A stretch of 64,000 bases of DNA from Halanaerobium saccharolyticum (GTDB taxonomy: Bacteria; Bacillota; Halanaerobiia; Halanaerobiales; Halanaerobiaceae), in contig NZ_QLME01000004.1 in NCBI RefSeq assembly GCF_003259895.1, forward strand, positions 62,001-126,000, in the 5' to 3' direction. Of this stretch, positions 35,302-44,278 are shown one piece after another. Under the pieces are notes generated by a model. It made no database searches, had not been told where the DNA came from, and saw nothing but the letters and a program-made list of their open reading frames with translations. Within the stretch, counting starts at the first letter, position 1. Each line of letters starts with the position of its first letter. Both the position numbers and the translations under genes were made by a program.

Positions 35302-35344
35302 AAGTACCGGGTACCTGGATATAATATCCAGGTACCCGGTACTT
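35302..35344. terminator. Perfect 21-bp palindrome, bidirectional terminator or repeat
   Basis: The arms 35302-35322 and 35324-35344 are exact reverse complements with a one-base centre. The palindrome separates converging genes, and its GTACC(C/T)GG motif resembles the inverted repeat at 9591-9626. No long T-run follows on either strand, so termination is inferred. Confidence 0.7.
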
Positions 35345-35354
35345 ACTACTCTTA

Positions 35355-35807
35355 CTATTTTTGACCTAAAGCATGGGCAAAAATATAAGGTGCAAAATCA
35401 TCAGCAGCAGCTGGATGATCTAAAATCTTATAATCAAGCTCTTCAAAGTTATTTTTAAGCTTCTGCATCCGCTCTGGGATATCCTCTTTTACATGGTAGC
35501 CAGCAAAGATAAAAAGAGGTAAAATATCAAAGTACTCATATCCTTCCTTCATTAAATCTTCAATCACTGTTTCCAGCTGGGGAGAAGCAAATTCCAGACA
35601 GGCACCTTTAATTTCAGCGTATTGGCTGCTTAAAGCCGACGATCTTCCTATCTCATCACTAACTACTGCTAAAGAGCCAAATTCGTCTCCATTTTTGCTT
35701 TCAGAATTGATTTCATTTAACTCCTGAATAAAATCTTTAAATTCCTGGTTGCTCTCCTGACGTTTACTCCCATGGCTGACAACAACTAATACTTTTTTTA
35801 TGCCCAT
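35355..35807 (-). CDS. cbiX: Small CbiX/SirB-type chelatase
   Basis: 150 residues, a single chelatase domain. The two metal/proton-handling histidines are in VVSHGSKRQESNQ near residue 12 and LPLFIFAGYHVKEDIP near residue 108. Small CbiX enzymes insert cobalt into sirohydrochlorin; SirB relatives insert iron for sirohaem. Since a cbiK domain is encoded further up in the same cluster, this copy may serve sirohaem or act as a spare. An extra segment of about 25 residues lies after residue 30. Its start overlaps the hemL stop by one base (TAATG). Confidence 0.8.
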   Translation of the reverse strand: MGIKKVLVVVSHGSKRQESNQEFKDFIQELNEINSESKNGDEFGSLAVVSDEIGRSSALSSQYAEIKGACLEFASPQLETVIEDLMKEGYEYFDILPLFIFAGYHVKEDIPERMQKLKNNFEELDYKILDHPAAADDFAPYIFAHALGQK

Positions 35808-37108
35808 TATAATTCCGCCTTCAATTTTTTTAAAACCTGATAATTAGCCTCAATTGTTTTGTCTAGATCTGCCTCACTTAAAGCTGTAGAAATAAAATTT
35901 GATTCAAATTGAGATGGGGGGAGATAGATCCCCTGTTTAATCATTTCCTTAAAGTAAGCTGCAAAAAGATCTAAATCACAATTTTTGACATCCTGATAGT
36001 TTTCAACTTTTTTCTCAGTAAAAAATAAAGTAAACATTGAGCCAACTCGATTAAAATAGGCTGGAAATTCAAGCTCTTCAATATTCTTTTTAAATCCTTT
36101 TTCCAGTTTTTCTGCCTTTGCTTCCAGCTGAGCATAAATCTTTTTATTCTTTAACTCCTTTAAAGTAGCCAGCCCTGCCTGCATGGCCATTGGATTACCT
36201 GATAAAGTTCCTGCCTGATAAACCGGACCAGCAGGAGCAACATAATCCATAATTTCTTCTCTGCCAGCATAGGCACCAACAGGCATTCCGCCACCGATAA
36301 TTTTACCAAAGGTGCTTATATCAGGCTCAATCTCGTAGAGTTCCTGAGCCCCACCCCGGGCCAGACGAAAACCAGTCATCACTTCATCAAAAATCAAGAG
36401 GGCCCCATTTTTGCGGGTGATTTCTCTTAAAAAATCTAAATAACCTGGCTCAGGGGCAATAACTCCCATATTCCCGGTTACCGGTTCTAAAATAATACCT
36501 GCAATCTCAGAAGCATATTCCGTAAAAACTTTTTCTACAGCCTGCTGATCGTTATAAGGTACTACTATAGTTTCTTTAGCAGTATTTTCAGTCACACCCG
36601 GGCTGCCTTTGATACCTAGAGTAGCAACTCCAGATCCTGCCTCAACTAATAAACTATCACCGTGTCCGTGATAACAGCCTTCAAGTTTGATAATCTTATC
36701 TCGACCTGTATATCCCCGGGCCAGCCTGATAGCACTCATGGTAGCTTCAGTTCCCGAATTAACCATTCGCACTTTATCTACTGCCGGATAAAAATATACT
36801 ATTAATTCTGCAATTTCTGTTTCAATTTCAGTTGGTGCCCCAAAACTGGTTCCCTTCTTTAACTGTTTTGTTAATTTTTTAACTACCTGAGGCGGATTAT
36901 AGCCCAAAATCATTGGCCCCCAGGAATTAACATAATCCAGGTACTGATTACCGTCAATATCATAAAGATAGGCTCCTTCTCCTTTTTCAATAAAAATTGG
37001 ATCCATTTCTACAGCCGAAAATGCCCGGGCAGGACTGTTAACACCACCGGGAATTACTTTTTTGGCCTTTTTAAAAGCTTTAGCTGATTTTTTTCTATGA
37101 TCTCCCAT
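35807..37108 (-). CDS. hemL: Glutamate-1-semialdehyde 2,1-aminomutase
   Basis: 433 residues. The PLP lysine is in [20 protein letters not shown] near residue 265; [10 protein letters not shown] near the start and [14 protein letters not shown] near 118 are typical of HemL. It makes 5-aminolevulinate from glutamate-1-semialdehyde (C5 route), the entry to tetrapyrroles. The partner HemA (glutamyl-tRNA reductase) is not in the window and must be elsewhere. Confidence 0.96.
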   Translation of the reverse strand: MGDHRKKSAKAFKKAKKVIPGGVNSPARAFSAVEMDPIFIEKGEGAYLYDIDGNQYLDYVNSWGPMILGYNPPQVVKKLTKQLKKGTSFGAPTEIETEIAELIVYFYPAVDKVRMVNSGTEATMSAIRLARGYTGRDKIIKLEGCYHGHGDSLLVEAGSGVATLGIKGSPGVTENTAKETIVVPYNDQQAVEKVFTEYASEIAGIILEPVTGNMGVIAPEPGYLDFLREITRKNGALLIFDEVMTGFRLARGGAQELYEIEPDISTFGKIIGGGMPVGAYAGREEIMDYVAPAGPVYQAGTLSGNPMAMQAGLATLKELKNKKIYAQLEAKAEKLEKGFKKNIEELEFPAYFNRVGSMFTLFFTEKKVENYQDVKNCDLDLFAAYFKEMIKQGIYLPPSQFESNFISTALSEADLDKTIEANYQVLKKLKAEL

Positions 37109-37203
37109 AAAACCACTCCTTAGCTGATAACATGCGTGAGAATCTAAAAATTTAGCTCACTAATTTTCAACTCAAATTTTGATTAACTTTACGCTAATTT
37201 TAA

Positions 37204-37833
37204 TTAATTCTGCATAACTTTTTTTATTTCTGCTTTTAAAGATTTAAAATCTTCTTTCCTGTCCTCTTTTTTCACTTCAAAAAAGTCATTTACTCTAATA
37301 TTTATTTGATTAAAGGGCAGCGGAATTTTAAAATTATCCCATCTGTTTTTCAAAGTCAAACTGTGTTTTACTTCAACAGTTAAAGGTATAATTTTTCTTT
37401 TTGAAAACAGGGCCATAATCAGCGCAAAATCTTTGATTTCATGTTCAGGACCGGTAGGCCCATCAACTGAAAGCAGCAGATTGGCATTATTTTTTTTATT
37501 AATCTGATTTTTAAGCTGAAAAATATAATTGCCATCACCCGCCAGATCAGGTAGTCTGATCACATCATAGCCAAAATACCTGCTGATTCTGCTGATTACT
37601 CCTCCCCGCTTATTTTTGGTTGTAACAATATTTAGCTGCTTTCCTTTTAAAAATGGATAATAACAGTAGCTGTCACCATGCCAGATAAAGACAACAAATT
37701 TTTCCGGATATTCAGTTTCCAGATATTCTAGATTTCCCTTTTTTTCTATTTTGCTTGTTTTATAAACAAAGTCTATATAATAGTATAAACAGGCACTTAT
37801 GATTTTTTCTTTGAGCTGAGTTAATACTTCCAT
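37204..37833 (-). CDS. DUF374 lysophospholipid acyltransferase-like protein
   Basis: 209 residues, with a hydrophobic N-terminal stretch. The family marks are FVVFIWHGDSYCYYPF near residue 48 and LLSVDGPTGPEHEI near residue 120, related to the HX4D and ligand motifs of acyltransferases. DUF374 proteins are usually found with lipid A or envelope genes in diderm bacteria. Here the gene lies inside the hem cluster between hemL and hemB, which is unexplained; cotranscription is likely, since the gaps are 38 and 95 bases. Confidence 0.8.
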   Translation of the reverse strand: MEVLTQLKEKIISACLYYYIDFVYKTSKIEKKGNLEYLETEYPEKFVVFIWHGDSYCYYPFLKGKQLNIVTTKNKRGGVISRISRYFGYDVIRLPDLAGDGNYIFQLKNQINKKNNANLLLSVDGPTGPEHEIKDFALIMALFSKRKIIPLTVEVKHSLTLKNRWDNFKIPLPFNQINIRVNDFFEVKKEDRKEDFKSLKAEIKKVMQN

Positions 37834-37871
37834 AGCAACACCTCTACTAATTATTGTTTTGCAATTTAAAG

Positions 37872-38843
37872 TTAATCATTTAACCAGCGAGCAGCACTGT
37901 CAGCCCAATATGTAATGATAATATTTGCTCCTGCTCTCTTAATCGAGGTTAAAATTTCTAAAGCAACACTTTTTTCATCAATCCAACCCTTTTCAGCTGC
38001 TGCTTTAACCATTGCATATTCTCCACTTACATTATAAGCTGCAATTGGCAGCTTAAAGTTAAGGCTAGCTTTCTGAATAATATCCAGATAGGATAGTGCT
38101 GGCTTGATCATAATAATATCTGCACCCTCTTCAATATCCAGTTTCATTTCTCTTAAGGCTTCATCCGAATTAGCAGCATCCATCTGATAGCTGCTGCGGT
38201 CACCCTCACCTGGAGCTGAATGGGCTGCATCACGAAAAGGACCATAAAAGGCAGAATGATATTTGGCAGAATAAGCCATGATCCCTACTTCTGTATACCC
38301 ATTCTGGTCTAAAGCCCGCCTTATTTTCGCGACTCTACCATCCATCATATCCGAAGGGGCAATCATATCTGTTCCTGCTTCGGCATGGGAAACTGCAATT
38401 TTAGCCAGCCTGCTTAAGGTAGCATCATTTTTAATTTTTCCAGCTTCTAAAATTCCGCAGTGGCCGTGATCCGTGTACTGACATAAGCAGAGATCAGTGA
38501 TTACCAGAAGTTCTGGAAATTTATTTTTCAAACTGCGTACAGCCTCCTGGACTATTCCATCCTGCTGCCAGGCACTGGAACCTTCTTCATCTTTGTATTC
38601 AGGCAGTCCAAAAAGTATAACAGCTCTGATTCCCAGATCTATCAACCCCTCAACTTCTTTTAGCAGCTGATCTAAAGATAGGTGATAATTACCGGGCATT
38701 GAAGGAATTTCTTCTCTAACATTCTCTCCCTGAACTACAAATAGGGGCTTCACAAAATCTGCAGCAGATAAATTTGTCTCTCTAACTAAATCTCTAATAC
38801 TTTGAGAACTGCGCAGCCGTCGTGGTCTATTTATTAAATTCAT
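37872..38843 (-). CDS. hemB: Porphobilinogen synthase
   Basis: 323 residues. Both active-site lysines are visible, in [19 protein letters not shown] near residue 198 and [13 protein letters not shown] near residue 250. The [14 protein letters not shown] segment has the Cys-rich metal site. It condenses two 5-aminolevulinate molecules to porphobilinogen. AGGAGG precedes the ATG. Confidence 0.96.
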   Translation of the reverse strand: MNLINRPRRLRSSQSIRDLVRETNLSAADFVKPLFVVQGENVREEIPSMPGNYHLSLDQLLKEVEGLIDLGIRAVILFGLPEYKDEEGSSAWQQDGIVQEAVRSLKNKFPELLVITDLCLCQYTDHGHCGILEAGKIKNDATLSRLAKIAVSHAEAGTDMIAPSDMMDGRVAKIRRALDQNGYTEVGIMAYSAKYHSAFYGPFRDAAHSAPGEGDRSSYQMDAANSDEALREMKLDIEEGADIIMIKPALSYLDIIQKASLNFKLPIAAYNVSGEYAMVKAAAEKGWIDEKSVALEILTSIKRAGANIIITYWADSAARWLND

Positions 38844-38877
38844 TTAAAAATCCTCCTCGTCTTAAATTTATCCTCTT

Positions 38878-40458
38878 TTAGAAATAATATTTTAAAATAG
38901 CAGCAAATAAACCTTCAATTGTGTATTCTGCTGCTGTTATTTTAAGGTTAAGCCCGTATTCCTCTGCTTTTTCAGCAGTTACCGGACCAATACAGGCAGT
39001 CGGAATTTCTTTTAACTGCTGCCAGATTTGCTGATTACTAATCTTTTCTGCTGCTTCAAGCTCTAAATTTTTATTCTCAATTAATTTCTCTAGCCCACTG
39101 ATAAAATTTTCAACAGTTGAAGAACTGGTAAAAGTTAATAAGTCAAGTTCCTCATTTAGAAGCAGCTCCAGAATTTCTGCCTCCAATTTCACTGACTCTG
39201 TTCTGTAAGCTTCAACATTATTGACTTCTGCCCCCAGTTTTTTGAGTTCTTCTTCCAGCAGCTGTGGTGCAATATCTGCTCGCGGCAGTAAAAATGAACT
39301 CTGGTTGAAATTAATTTTGTTCTCGCCTTCAAACTTCTTTAAATACTCTAAAATTCCTGCTGTTGAATAATCATCCGGTATAAAATCTGCTCTAATTCCA
39401 TTTTGCTTTAACTCCGCTGCCGTTTTAGAACCAATGGTCATTATTTTTATTCCGGCCAGGGCTCTTAAATCCAGCCTCTGGCTTTCCAGTGCCTGCATAA
39501 AGTATTTAACCCCATTAACCGAGGTGAAAATTAAATGAGTATATGCAGCTAAATTTTTAACTGCTTTTTGCAGAGGCTCCCTGTTTTGAGCTGACTTTAT
39601 CTTGATTGTGGGAGCTAAAACTGCATTACCAGCTTCAGCTTCTATCATCTCTACAAAAGAAGCAGCCTGTCCCCGGGGGCGGGTGACTAAAATATTTTTT
39701 CCAAGCAGTTTTTTGTTTTCAAACCAGCCTAGCTTTTCTCTTAAATTAACAACCTGACCAATTATAATCACTGCCGGCGGCTTAAAATCTGCAGCCTCAA
39801 CTTTCTCTACAATATCAGCCAGAGTTCCGGTTATAGTCTGCTGATTTGAGCGGCTGCCCCAGCGAACCAGAGCAACAGGTGTATCTGGACTTTTACCTGC
39901 CTCTAAAACTCTTGCTACAGTCTGCGGCAATTTACCTACTCCCATCAAAACTATCAGAGTATCCACAGCTGCTGCAATTTTTTCGATTTCAATTGTACTC
40001 TCGTCTTTATCAGCCGCCTCATGTCCGGTAATTACCGCAAATGAGGAAGCCAGATGTCTCTGGGTCAGTGGAATCCCTGCATAAAGTGGAACTGCCAGGG
40101 AAGAACTGATTCCAGGAATAATTTCAAAATCAATCCCGGCCTCTTTCAATTTTAAAGCTTCTTCACCTCCGCGACCGTAAATAAAAGGGTCGCCTCCTTT
40201 TAGACGGCAAACCGTTTTTCCTGCTTGAACTTTTTCAACCATCAAAGTTTCAATTTCGCTCTGAGTATAATGATGATCCTTTGCCTTTTTGCCAACATAT
40301 ATTTTTTCTGCCTCAGGACTTGCATATTCTAAAAAACGATCATTTGCCAGCCTGTCATATAAAATAACATCTGCGTTTTTGATAGCTCTTTTTGCCTTTA
40401 ATGTTAAGAGAGCCGGATCACCAGGACCGGCTCCAGTTAAGTACACTTTTGCTTTCAT
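38878..40458 (-). CDS. cobA-hemD: Uroporphyrinogen-III methyltransferase/synthase fusion
   Basis: 526 residues. Residues 1-245 are a SAM-dependent CobA/SUMT domain: VYLTGAGPGDPALLTLKAKRAI, GGDPFIYGRGGEEA and GHEAADKDES are conserved. Residues 255-526 are a HemD domain (ILVTRPRGQAASFVEMIE, TFTSSSTVENFI, CIGPVTAEKAEEYGL). The fusion closes hydroxymethylbilane to uroporphyrinogen III and methylates it to precorrin-2. This fusion is common in Clostridia-like bacteria. AAAGGAG before the ATG. Confidence 0.95.
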   Translation of the reverse strand: MKAKVYLTGAGPGDPALLTLKAKRAIKNADVILYDRLANDRFLEYASPEAEKIYVGKKAKDHHYTQSEIETLMVEKVQAGKTVCRLKGGDPFIYGRGGEEALKLKEAGIDFEIIPGISSSLAVPLYAGIPLTQRHLASSFAVITGHEAADKDESTIEIEKIAAAVDTLIVLMGVGKLPQTVARVLEAGKSPDTPVALVRWGSRSNQQTITGTLADIVEKVEAADFKPPAVIIIGQVVNLREKLGWFENKKLLGKNILVTRPRGQAASFVEMIEAEAGNAVLAPTIKIKSAQNREPLQKAVKNLAAYTHLIFTSVNGVKYFMQALESQRLDLRALAGIKIMTIGSKTAAELKQNGIRADFIPDDYSTAGILEYLKKFEGENKINFNQSSFLLPRADIAPQLLEEELKKLGAEVNNVEAYRTESVKLEAEILELLLNEELDLLTFTSSSTVENFISGLEKLIENKNLELEAAEKISNQQIWQQLKEIPTACIGPVTAEKAEEYGLNLKITAAEYTIEGLFAAILKYYF

Positions 40459-40527
40459 TTTTTTATACTCCTTTTACCCTTACTTATAATTTCCAGATGT
40501 TGAACTCTAATATTTTACTATTCCGAA

Positions 40528-41475
40528 TTAGGATTTGTTTTTTTGCAGCCTGGCTAAGATATCTGCTGCCCCGGCTGCCTTAACTTCCCGGGCCAGTTCC
40601 TGTCCCAGCCTTTGAACAGAATTTAAAGTTAAATCTTTTGTGCTGACTTTCTTTCGGATTATTCTGCTGCCGTCAAGTTCTCCTGCAGCAGCTGTTAAAG
40701 TTAATTTTTGAGCTTCAATTACTGCCTCTGCGGCCAGAGGTGCATGACAGCCAGCTTCCATTTCTTTTAAAAAAGCATGTTCTGCCCAGACTTCCAGAGC
40801 TGTATTTTTGGATTCAGCCTTTTTTAGTATCTTTTTAAGCTCAGTGTTTTCCTTTCTAATTTCTACCGCTACTGCTCCCTGTCTGGCAGCGGGAAGACAG
40901 ATTTCAGTTGATAAATATTCAGTGATCTGCTCTTTAAGGCCCAACCGTTCCAGTCCAGCTGCAGCTAAAATAACTCCATCCAGATTTTGAGTTTTAACTT
41001 TTTTTAATCGCGTTTCTATATTTCCTCTGATCGGAACAATCTCTAAATCAGAACGATAAGCCAGCAGCTGTGATTTGCGGCGCAGACTACCTGTTCCCAG
41101 CCTTGCTCCTGCTGGAAGTTCCGCCAGCCTTTTTTCTGCCCCGGCAAGCACATCAACCCGGTTAGCCCGATCAATAACAGCTGCTACCTCTAAATCTTCG
41201 GGTAGAACTGTTGGTAGATCCTTAAAACTGTGAACTGCCAGATCAATTTCTCCTGCCAGCAGAGCAATTTCTATTTCCCTCACAAAAATGCCTTCCCCAT
41301 TTATCTCAGAAAATTTTTTATCTCTTTCGCGATCACCGGTTGTAGCAATTTCTTTGATTTCAAATTCTATTTCAGGAAATTCATTCTGCAGCTTTTCCTT
41401 TACTATCTGACACTGTTTTAAGGCCAGATTGCTGTTGCGAGTTCCTATAATATAGTTTTCTTTCAATTTAATCAT
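40528..41475 (-). CDS. hemC: Hydroxymethylbilane synthase
   Basis: 315 residues. The dipyrromethane cofactor Cys is in MEAGCHAPLAAEA near residue 243; YIIGTRNSNLALKQ opens the protein and LGTGSLRRKSQLL (near 127) binds the cofactor. It polymerises four porphobilinogens. The start is ATG 41475 or a TTG four codons further in, which is better spaced from the AGGGA site. Confidence 0.95.
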   Translation of the reverse strand: MIKLKENYIIGTRNSNLALKQCQIVKEKLQNEFPEIEFEIKEIATTGDRERDKKFSEINGEGIFVREIEIALLAGEIDLAVHSFKDLPTVLPEDLEVAAVIDRANRVDVLAGAEKRLAELPAGARLGTGSLRRKSQLLAYRSDLEIVPIRGNIETRLKKVKTQNLDGVILAAAGLERLGLKEQITEYLSTEICLPAARQGAVAVEIRKENTELKKILKKAESKNTALEVWAEHAFLKEMEAGCHAPLAAEAVIEAQKLTLTAAAGELDGSRIIRKKVSTKDLTLNSVQRLGQELAREVKAAGAADILARLQKNKS

Positions 41476-41586
41476 CCCTGTTTCCTTTATTTACTTCCAT
41501 TTTCTTAATTTTATAACAGACAGGTGCTTAATTGCAAAATTAGATCTGAGAAAATTACAGCTTTCCTGAAAAAATAGCTTTTTTAA

Positions 41587-42327
41587 TTAAATCAGTCTAC
41601 CAACTTTATTTAAAGGCAGTTCAATCTCTTTTTTTAATTTAGCTAAATCTTTTTCCGGCAGACTCAACAGAACAACTGCTGCCGGTCCAGCTGACTTCTC
41701 TAAGTCAAGCTCAGTATCTATTAATTTTAAATCAAAATTATTTTCTGCCGCCAGAATTTTAGCTTCATACAAAATCCCTTTAGAACCAACAGGTAAAAAC
41801 TGATCAATATAATTTAATTTTTTTAGCTGCAGAAATTTATTAAAATTAACAGCCTGGGATTTATTTTGGAGTAAATCATCTCCAACAAGAGGTAATCCTA
41901 CTGCTGCAATTATATTATTTTTAGGTGAAGAGGTATATCTTTTCAATTTTTTTAGAGTTGTTTTCCCAATAACTGTTATACCTAAAGCTGTCTGGACAGT
42001 CTTAATATTTTCTTCTGTACTCCCATTTAAGCATCCACATTTATCAAACAGTGCCAGACTTTCTTTAATCCCTGCTATTATTTCTCTACCGGTTGGTTCA
42101 TATTCTACCGCCAGGTTATCAACCACTGTGATTATCTCAGCTCCCAGAGACATGACCTCCATTAAGGGAACCTTAACCGTATATTTGCCCAGAATTCTAT
42201 TGGAAACCTTAACCTGATCCTGAACTTTTTGACCCAGTCCACCTGCAGAATCACAGGCAATAACCAGTAATTCTTCTTGATTAATCTGCAGCAGAGAAAT
42301 ATCTCGGGGACTATTTATTCTTTTCAT
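41587..42327 (-). CDS. cblS: Alpha-ribazole kinase CblS (AIR-synthase-like)
   Basis: 246 residues with a PurM/AIR-synthase-like fold: VIACDSAGGLGQK near residue 22 resembles the N-terminal nucleotide/phosphate motif of PurM and ThiL relatives, and AAVGLPLVGDD recurs in the second half. The gene directly follows the ECF S-component gene cblT (3-base gap). That pair is known from Listeria and Geobacillus, where CblT imports alpha-ribazole and CblS phosphorylates it, bypassing CobT. I identify it by the pair, the fold and the context between hemC and cobS. Confidence 0.72.
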   Translation of the reverse strand: MKRINSPRDISLLQINQEELLVIACDSAGGLGQKVQDQVKVSNRILGKYTVKVPLMEVMSLGAEIITVVDNLAVEYEPTGREIIAGIKESLALFDKCGCLNGSTEENIKTVQTALGITVIGKTTLKKLKRYTSSPKNNIIAAVGLPLVGDDLLQNKSQAVNFNKFLQLKKLNYIDQFLPVGSKGILYEAKILAAENNFDLKLIDTELDLEKSAGPAAVVLLSLPEKDLAKLKKEIELPLNKVGRLI

Positions 42328-42330
42328 TTC

Positions 42331-42828
42331 TTAACTTCCCACCTTATCTTTTAAATATTTTGCAATAATAACTGCCAGTGAGATATTAACAAATGAGGCT
42401 GTAGTCAGAACTGGCGCTGTTCCATAAAAAAATGGGAGCCCAAAAAACGGAATTAAAACAGCTGCTGCAACTACTCCATTAACAAAGGTAGTAACTGCTA
42501 CCGCTAAATAAATATTCCTTTTAATTAAATTAGAAAATATCAGACCACAGATCCCCATTATCAGAGCAATTAAAAAATGAATTGCACCTAAAACAAAGCC
42601 CGAATTAAGAGCAGAAAGTAAATGGCCTAAAGCCAGCACCAGGGCCCCTGCCCCTCCTCCGACAACTATAACTCCTAAATAACCTGGTAGAGAATCCAAA
42701 GCAATACTCCCCACAGGTCCCGGGAATTTAATATATGATCCAACTACAGATAAAGCTGCCAGCATTGCTATTTTCACCAGTAGTGATGTGCTAAAATAAT
42801 TATTTTTTGCTGAACTTACTTTTTTCAT
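42331..42828 (-). CDS. cblT: ECF transporter S component CblT (alpha-ribazole)
   Basis: 165 residues, five or six membrane segments, no signal peptide. It has the size and layout of ECF substrate-binding S components; LVKIAMLAALSVVGSYIKFPGP at the start carries the AxxxA helix that docks on the T subunit. CblT proteins bring in alpha-ribazole for B12 salvage. It would rely on shared ECF ATPase/T units. The next gene, cblS, supports the substrate. Confidence 0.72.
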   Translation of the reverse strand: MKKVSSAKNNYFSTSLLVKIAMLAALSVVGSYIKFPGPVGSIALDSLPGYLGVIVVGGGAGALVLALGHLLSALNSGFVLGAIHFLIALIMGICGLIFSNLIKRNIYLAVAVTTFVNGVVAAAVLIPFFGLPFFYGTAPVLTTASFVNISLAVIIAKYLKDKVGS

Positions 42829-42909
42829 TTTTAATCATCCCCCATGTTATATTCCGTGATAGCAAAAATTCATTACAATTTAAATACAAATTGAAGCTTG
42901 CCAAATTAA

Positions 42910-43659
42910 TTAAAATGCAGCCAGAGTTAAAAGAAAAATCAACTCTCCTAATTCAATAATTGTGCCGTAGATATCCCCTGTTATACCCCCCAATTTTTTG
43001 CGGCTCCACTGGATAAGATAAATAATTAAAATTAAAATAAAAACTACCGCTAATAATACTGGAAAAAAATAAACAGAGTCTGTGAAATAATAATAAAGAG
43101 AAAAGATAAAAATTGTTGTTAATGTACTGTAAAACAAATCAATAGTTTCTGCATTTTCACTTAATGAATCTGCCAGAAAACTACTCTCTGCTGGTTCACT
43201 AAAGATTATTACAAACCCCAGCAGATAACGGACCAGTACAGCCATAATTATTACTGTCTGCAGGCTGTTTCTGAGCAGAAGTTCCTTAAAAAGAAGATAT
43301 TTTAAACCCAGAAGCAAAATTAAAGTTACCAGCGCAAAGATTCCCGAGTTAGAATCATGCATAATTTTTATAGTTTTAGCCTGATCTCTACCGGCAAAAA
43401 AGCCATCTGCAAAATCTCCCAACCCATCAAGATGCAGGGCTCCTGTCAAATAAATATAAATTATTAAGAGTAAAAGCGCTCTGATTTCCACAGTAAAAAT
43501 AAATGCCAAAAAATGTTCAACCAGAATAATGATCAGAGCCAGCAGCAGTCCCACAGGCGGAAAATAGTTGAGCTTTAATTCTGATGTTTTTTTTATTTTA
43601 ACAGGAATTCTGGTCATAAAGGTTAAAGCTGTTAAGAAATTATGTATAACTTTTCTCAA
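42910..43659 (-). CDS. cobS: Adenosylcobinamide-GDP ribazoletransferase
   Basis: 249 residues, an integral membrane protein with six or seven segments. The CDP-alcohol-transferase-like motif HLDGLGDFADGFFAGRD near residue 75 is the CobS hallmark. It joins adenosylcobinamide-GDP to alpha-ribazole (phosphate), the last step of the nucleotide loop. It overlaps cobU by 4 bases. Confidence 0.95.
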   Translation of the reverse strand: MRKVIHNFLTALTFMTRIPVKIKKTSELKLNYFPPVGLLLALIIILVEHFLAFIFTVEIRALLLLIIYIYLTGALHLDGLGDFADGFFAGRDQAKTIKIMHDSNSGIFALVTLILLLGLKYLLFKELLLRNSLQTVIIMAVLVRYLLGFVIIFSEPAESSFLADSLSENAETIDLFYSTLTTIFIFSLYYYFTDSVYFFPVLLAVVFILILIIYLIQWSRKKLGGITGDIYGTIIELGELIFLLTLAAF

Positions 43660-44249
43660 AGTACTCTAACCTCCTCAGATGCTGAAGTATATTCCTCAAT
43701 ATTTTTTAAGCCTCTTTCTTTAATCTCAAGCGGCAGTCCGGACTGGACTAGATAAACTTTTTCAGCATATTCTGCTGCTAGCCGGGCGGCTCTGCCCGAA
43801 ATATCTCTAAAGTCTCTACCCATTTTAGAAGCCGGCACTACTCCTTTTCCCGTTTCATTATGAACAATAATTAGATTCAGATCTTTTCTGCGTGCAATTT
43901 CTAAAATCAATTCTATTTCTTCTAAAATTTCTGCTTCCATTTTGATAAAGTCATAGTTCTGCTTTTTAAAAATTAAATTACCCAGATAGGTAGTTAAACA
44001 GTCAAATAAAATTGTACTGTTTTTATCCACCTCTTTTAAATAAGAACTGATATCGTAGGCTTCTTCTACTGTCTGCCACTGATCTGGACGCTGCTGCTGG
44101 TGTTTTTCAATTCTTAATTCCATTTCCTGGTCGGTAACAACTCCACTGGCCAGATAAATCACATCCAGCCCCCCAAGCTTTTTACCAATCAGTTCCGCAA
44201 AGCTGCTTTTACCGCTTCTGGCTCCACCCTGAATTAAAATAATTCCCAT
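43656..44249 (-). CDS. cobU: Adenosylcobinamide kinase / phosphate guanylyltransferase
   Basis: About 197 residues. The P-loop is IQGGARSGKSSFAE, the guanylyl-accepting His lies in RIEKHQQQRP, and HNETGKGVVP and FRDISGRAARLAAEYAEKVY are typical. It phosphorylates and then guanylylates adenosylcobinamide. I chose the ATG at 44249, seven bases after a GGGG-type site, over the GTG at 44258. Confidence 0.95.
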   Translation of the reverse strand: MGIILIQGGARSGKSSFAELIGKKLGGLDVIYLASGVVTDQEMELRIEKHQQQRPDQWQTVEEAYDISSYLKEVDKNSTILFDCLTTYLGNLIFKKQNYDFIKMEAEILEEIELILEIARRKDLNLIIVHNETGKGVVPASKMGRDFRDISGRAARLAAEYAEKVYLVQSGLPLEIKERGLKNIEEYTSASEEVRVL

Positions 44250-44278
44250 CTTGATCACCCCACTTTAGTCTAAACATT

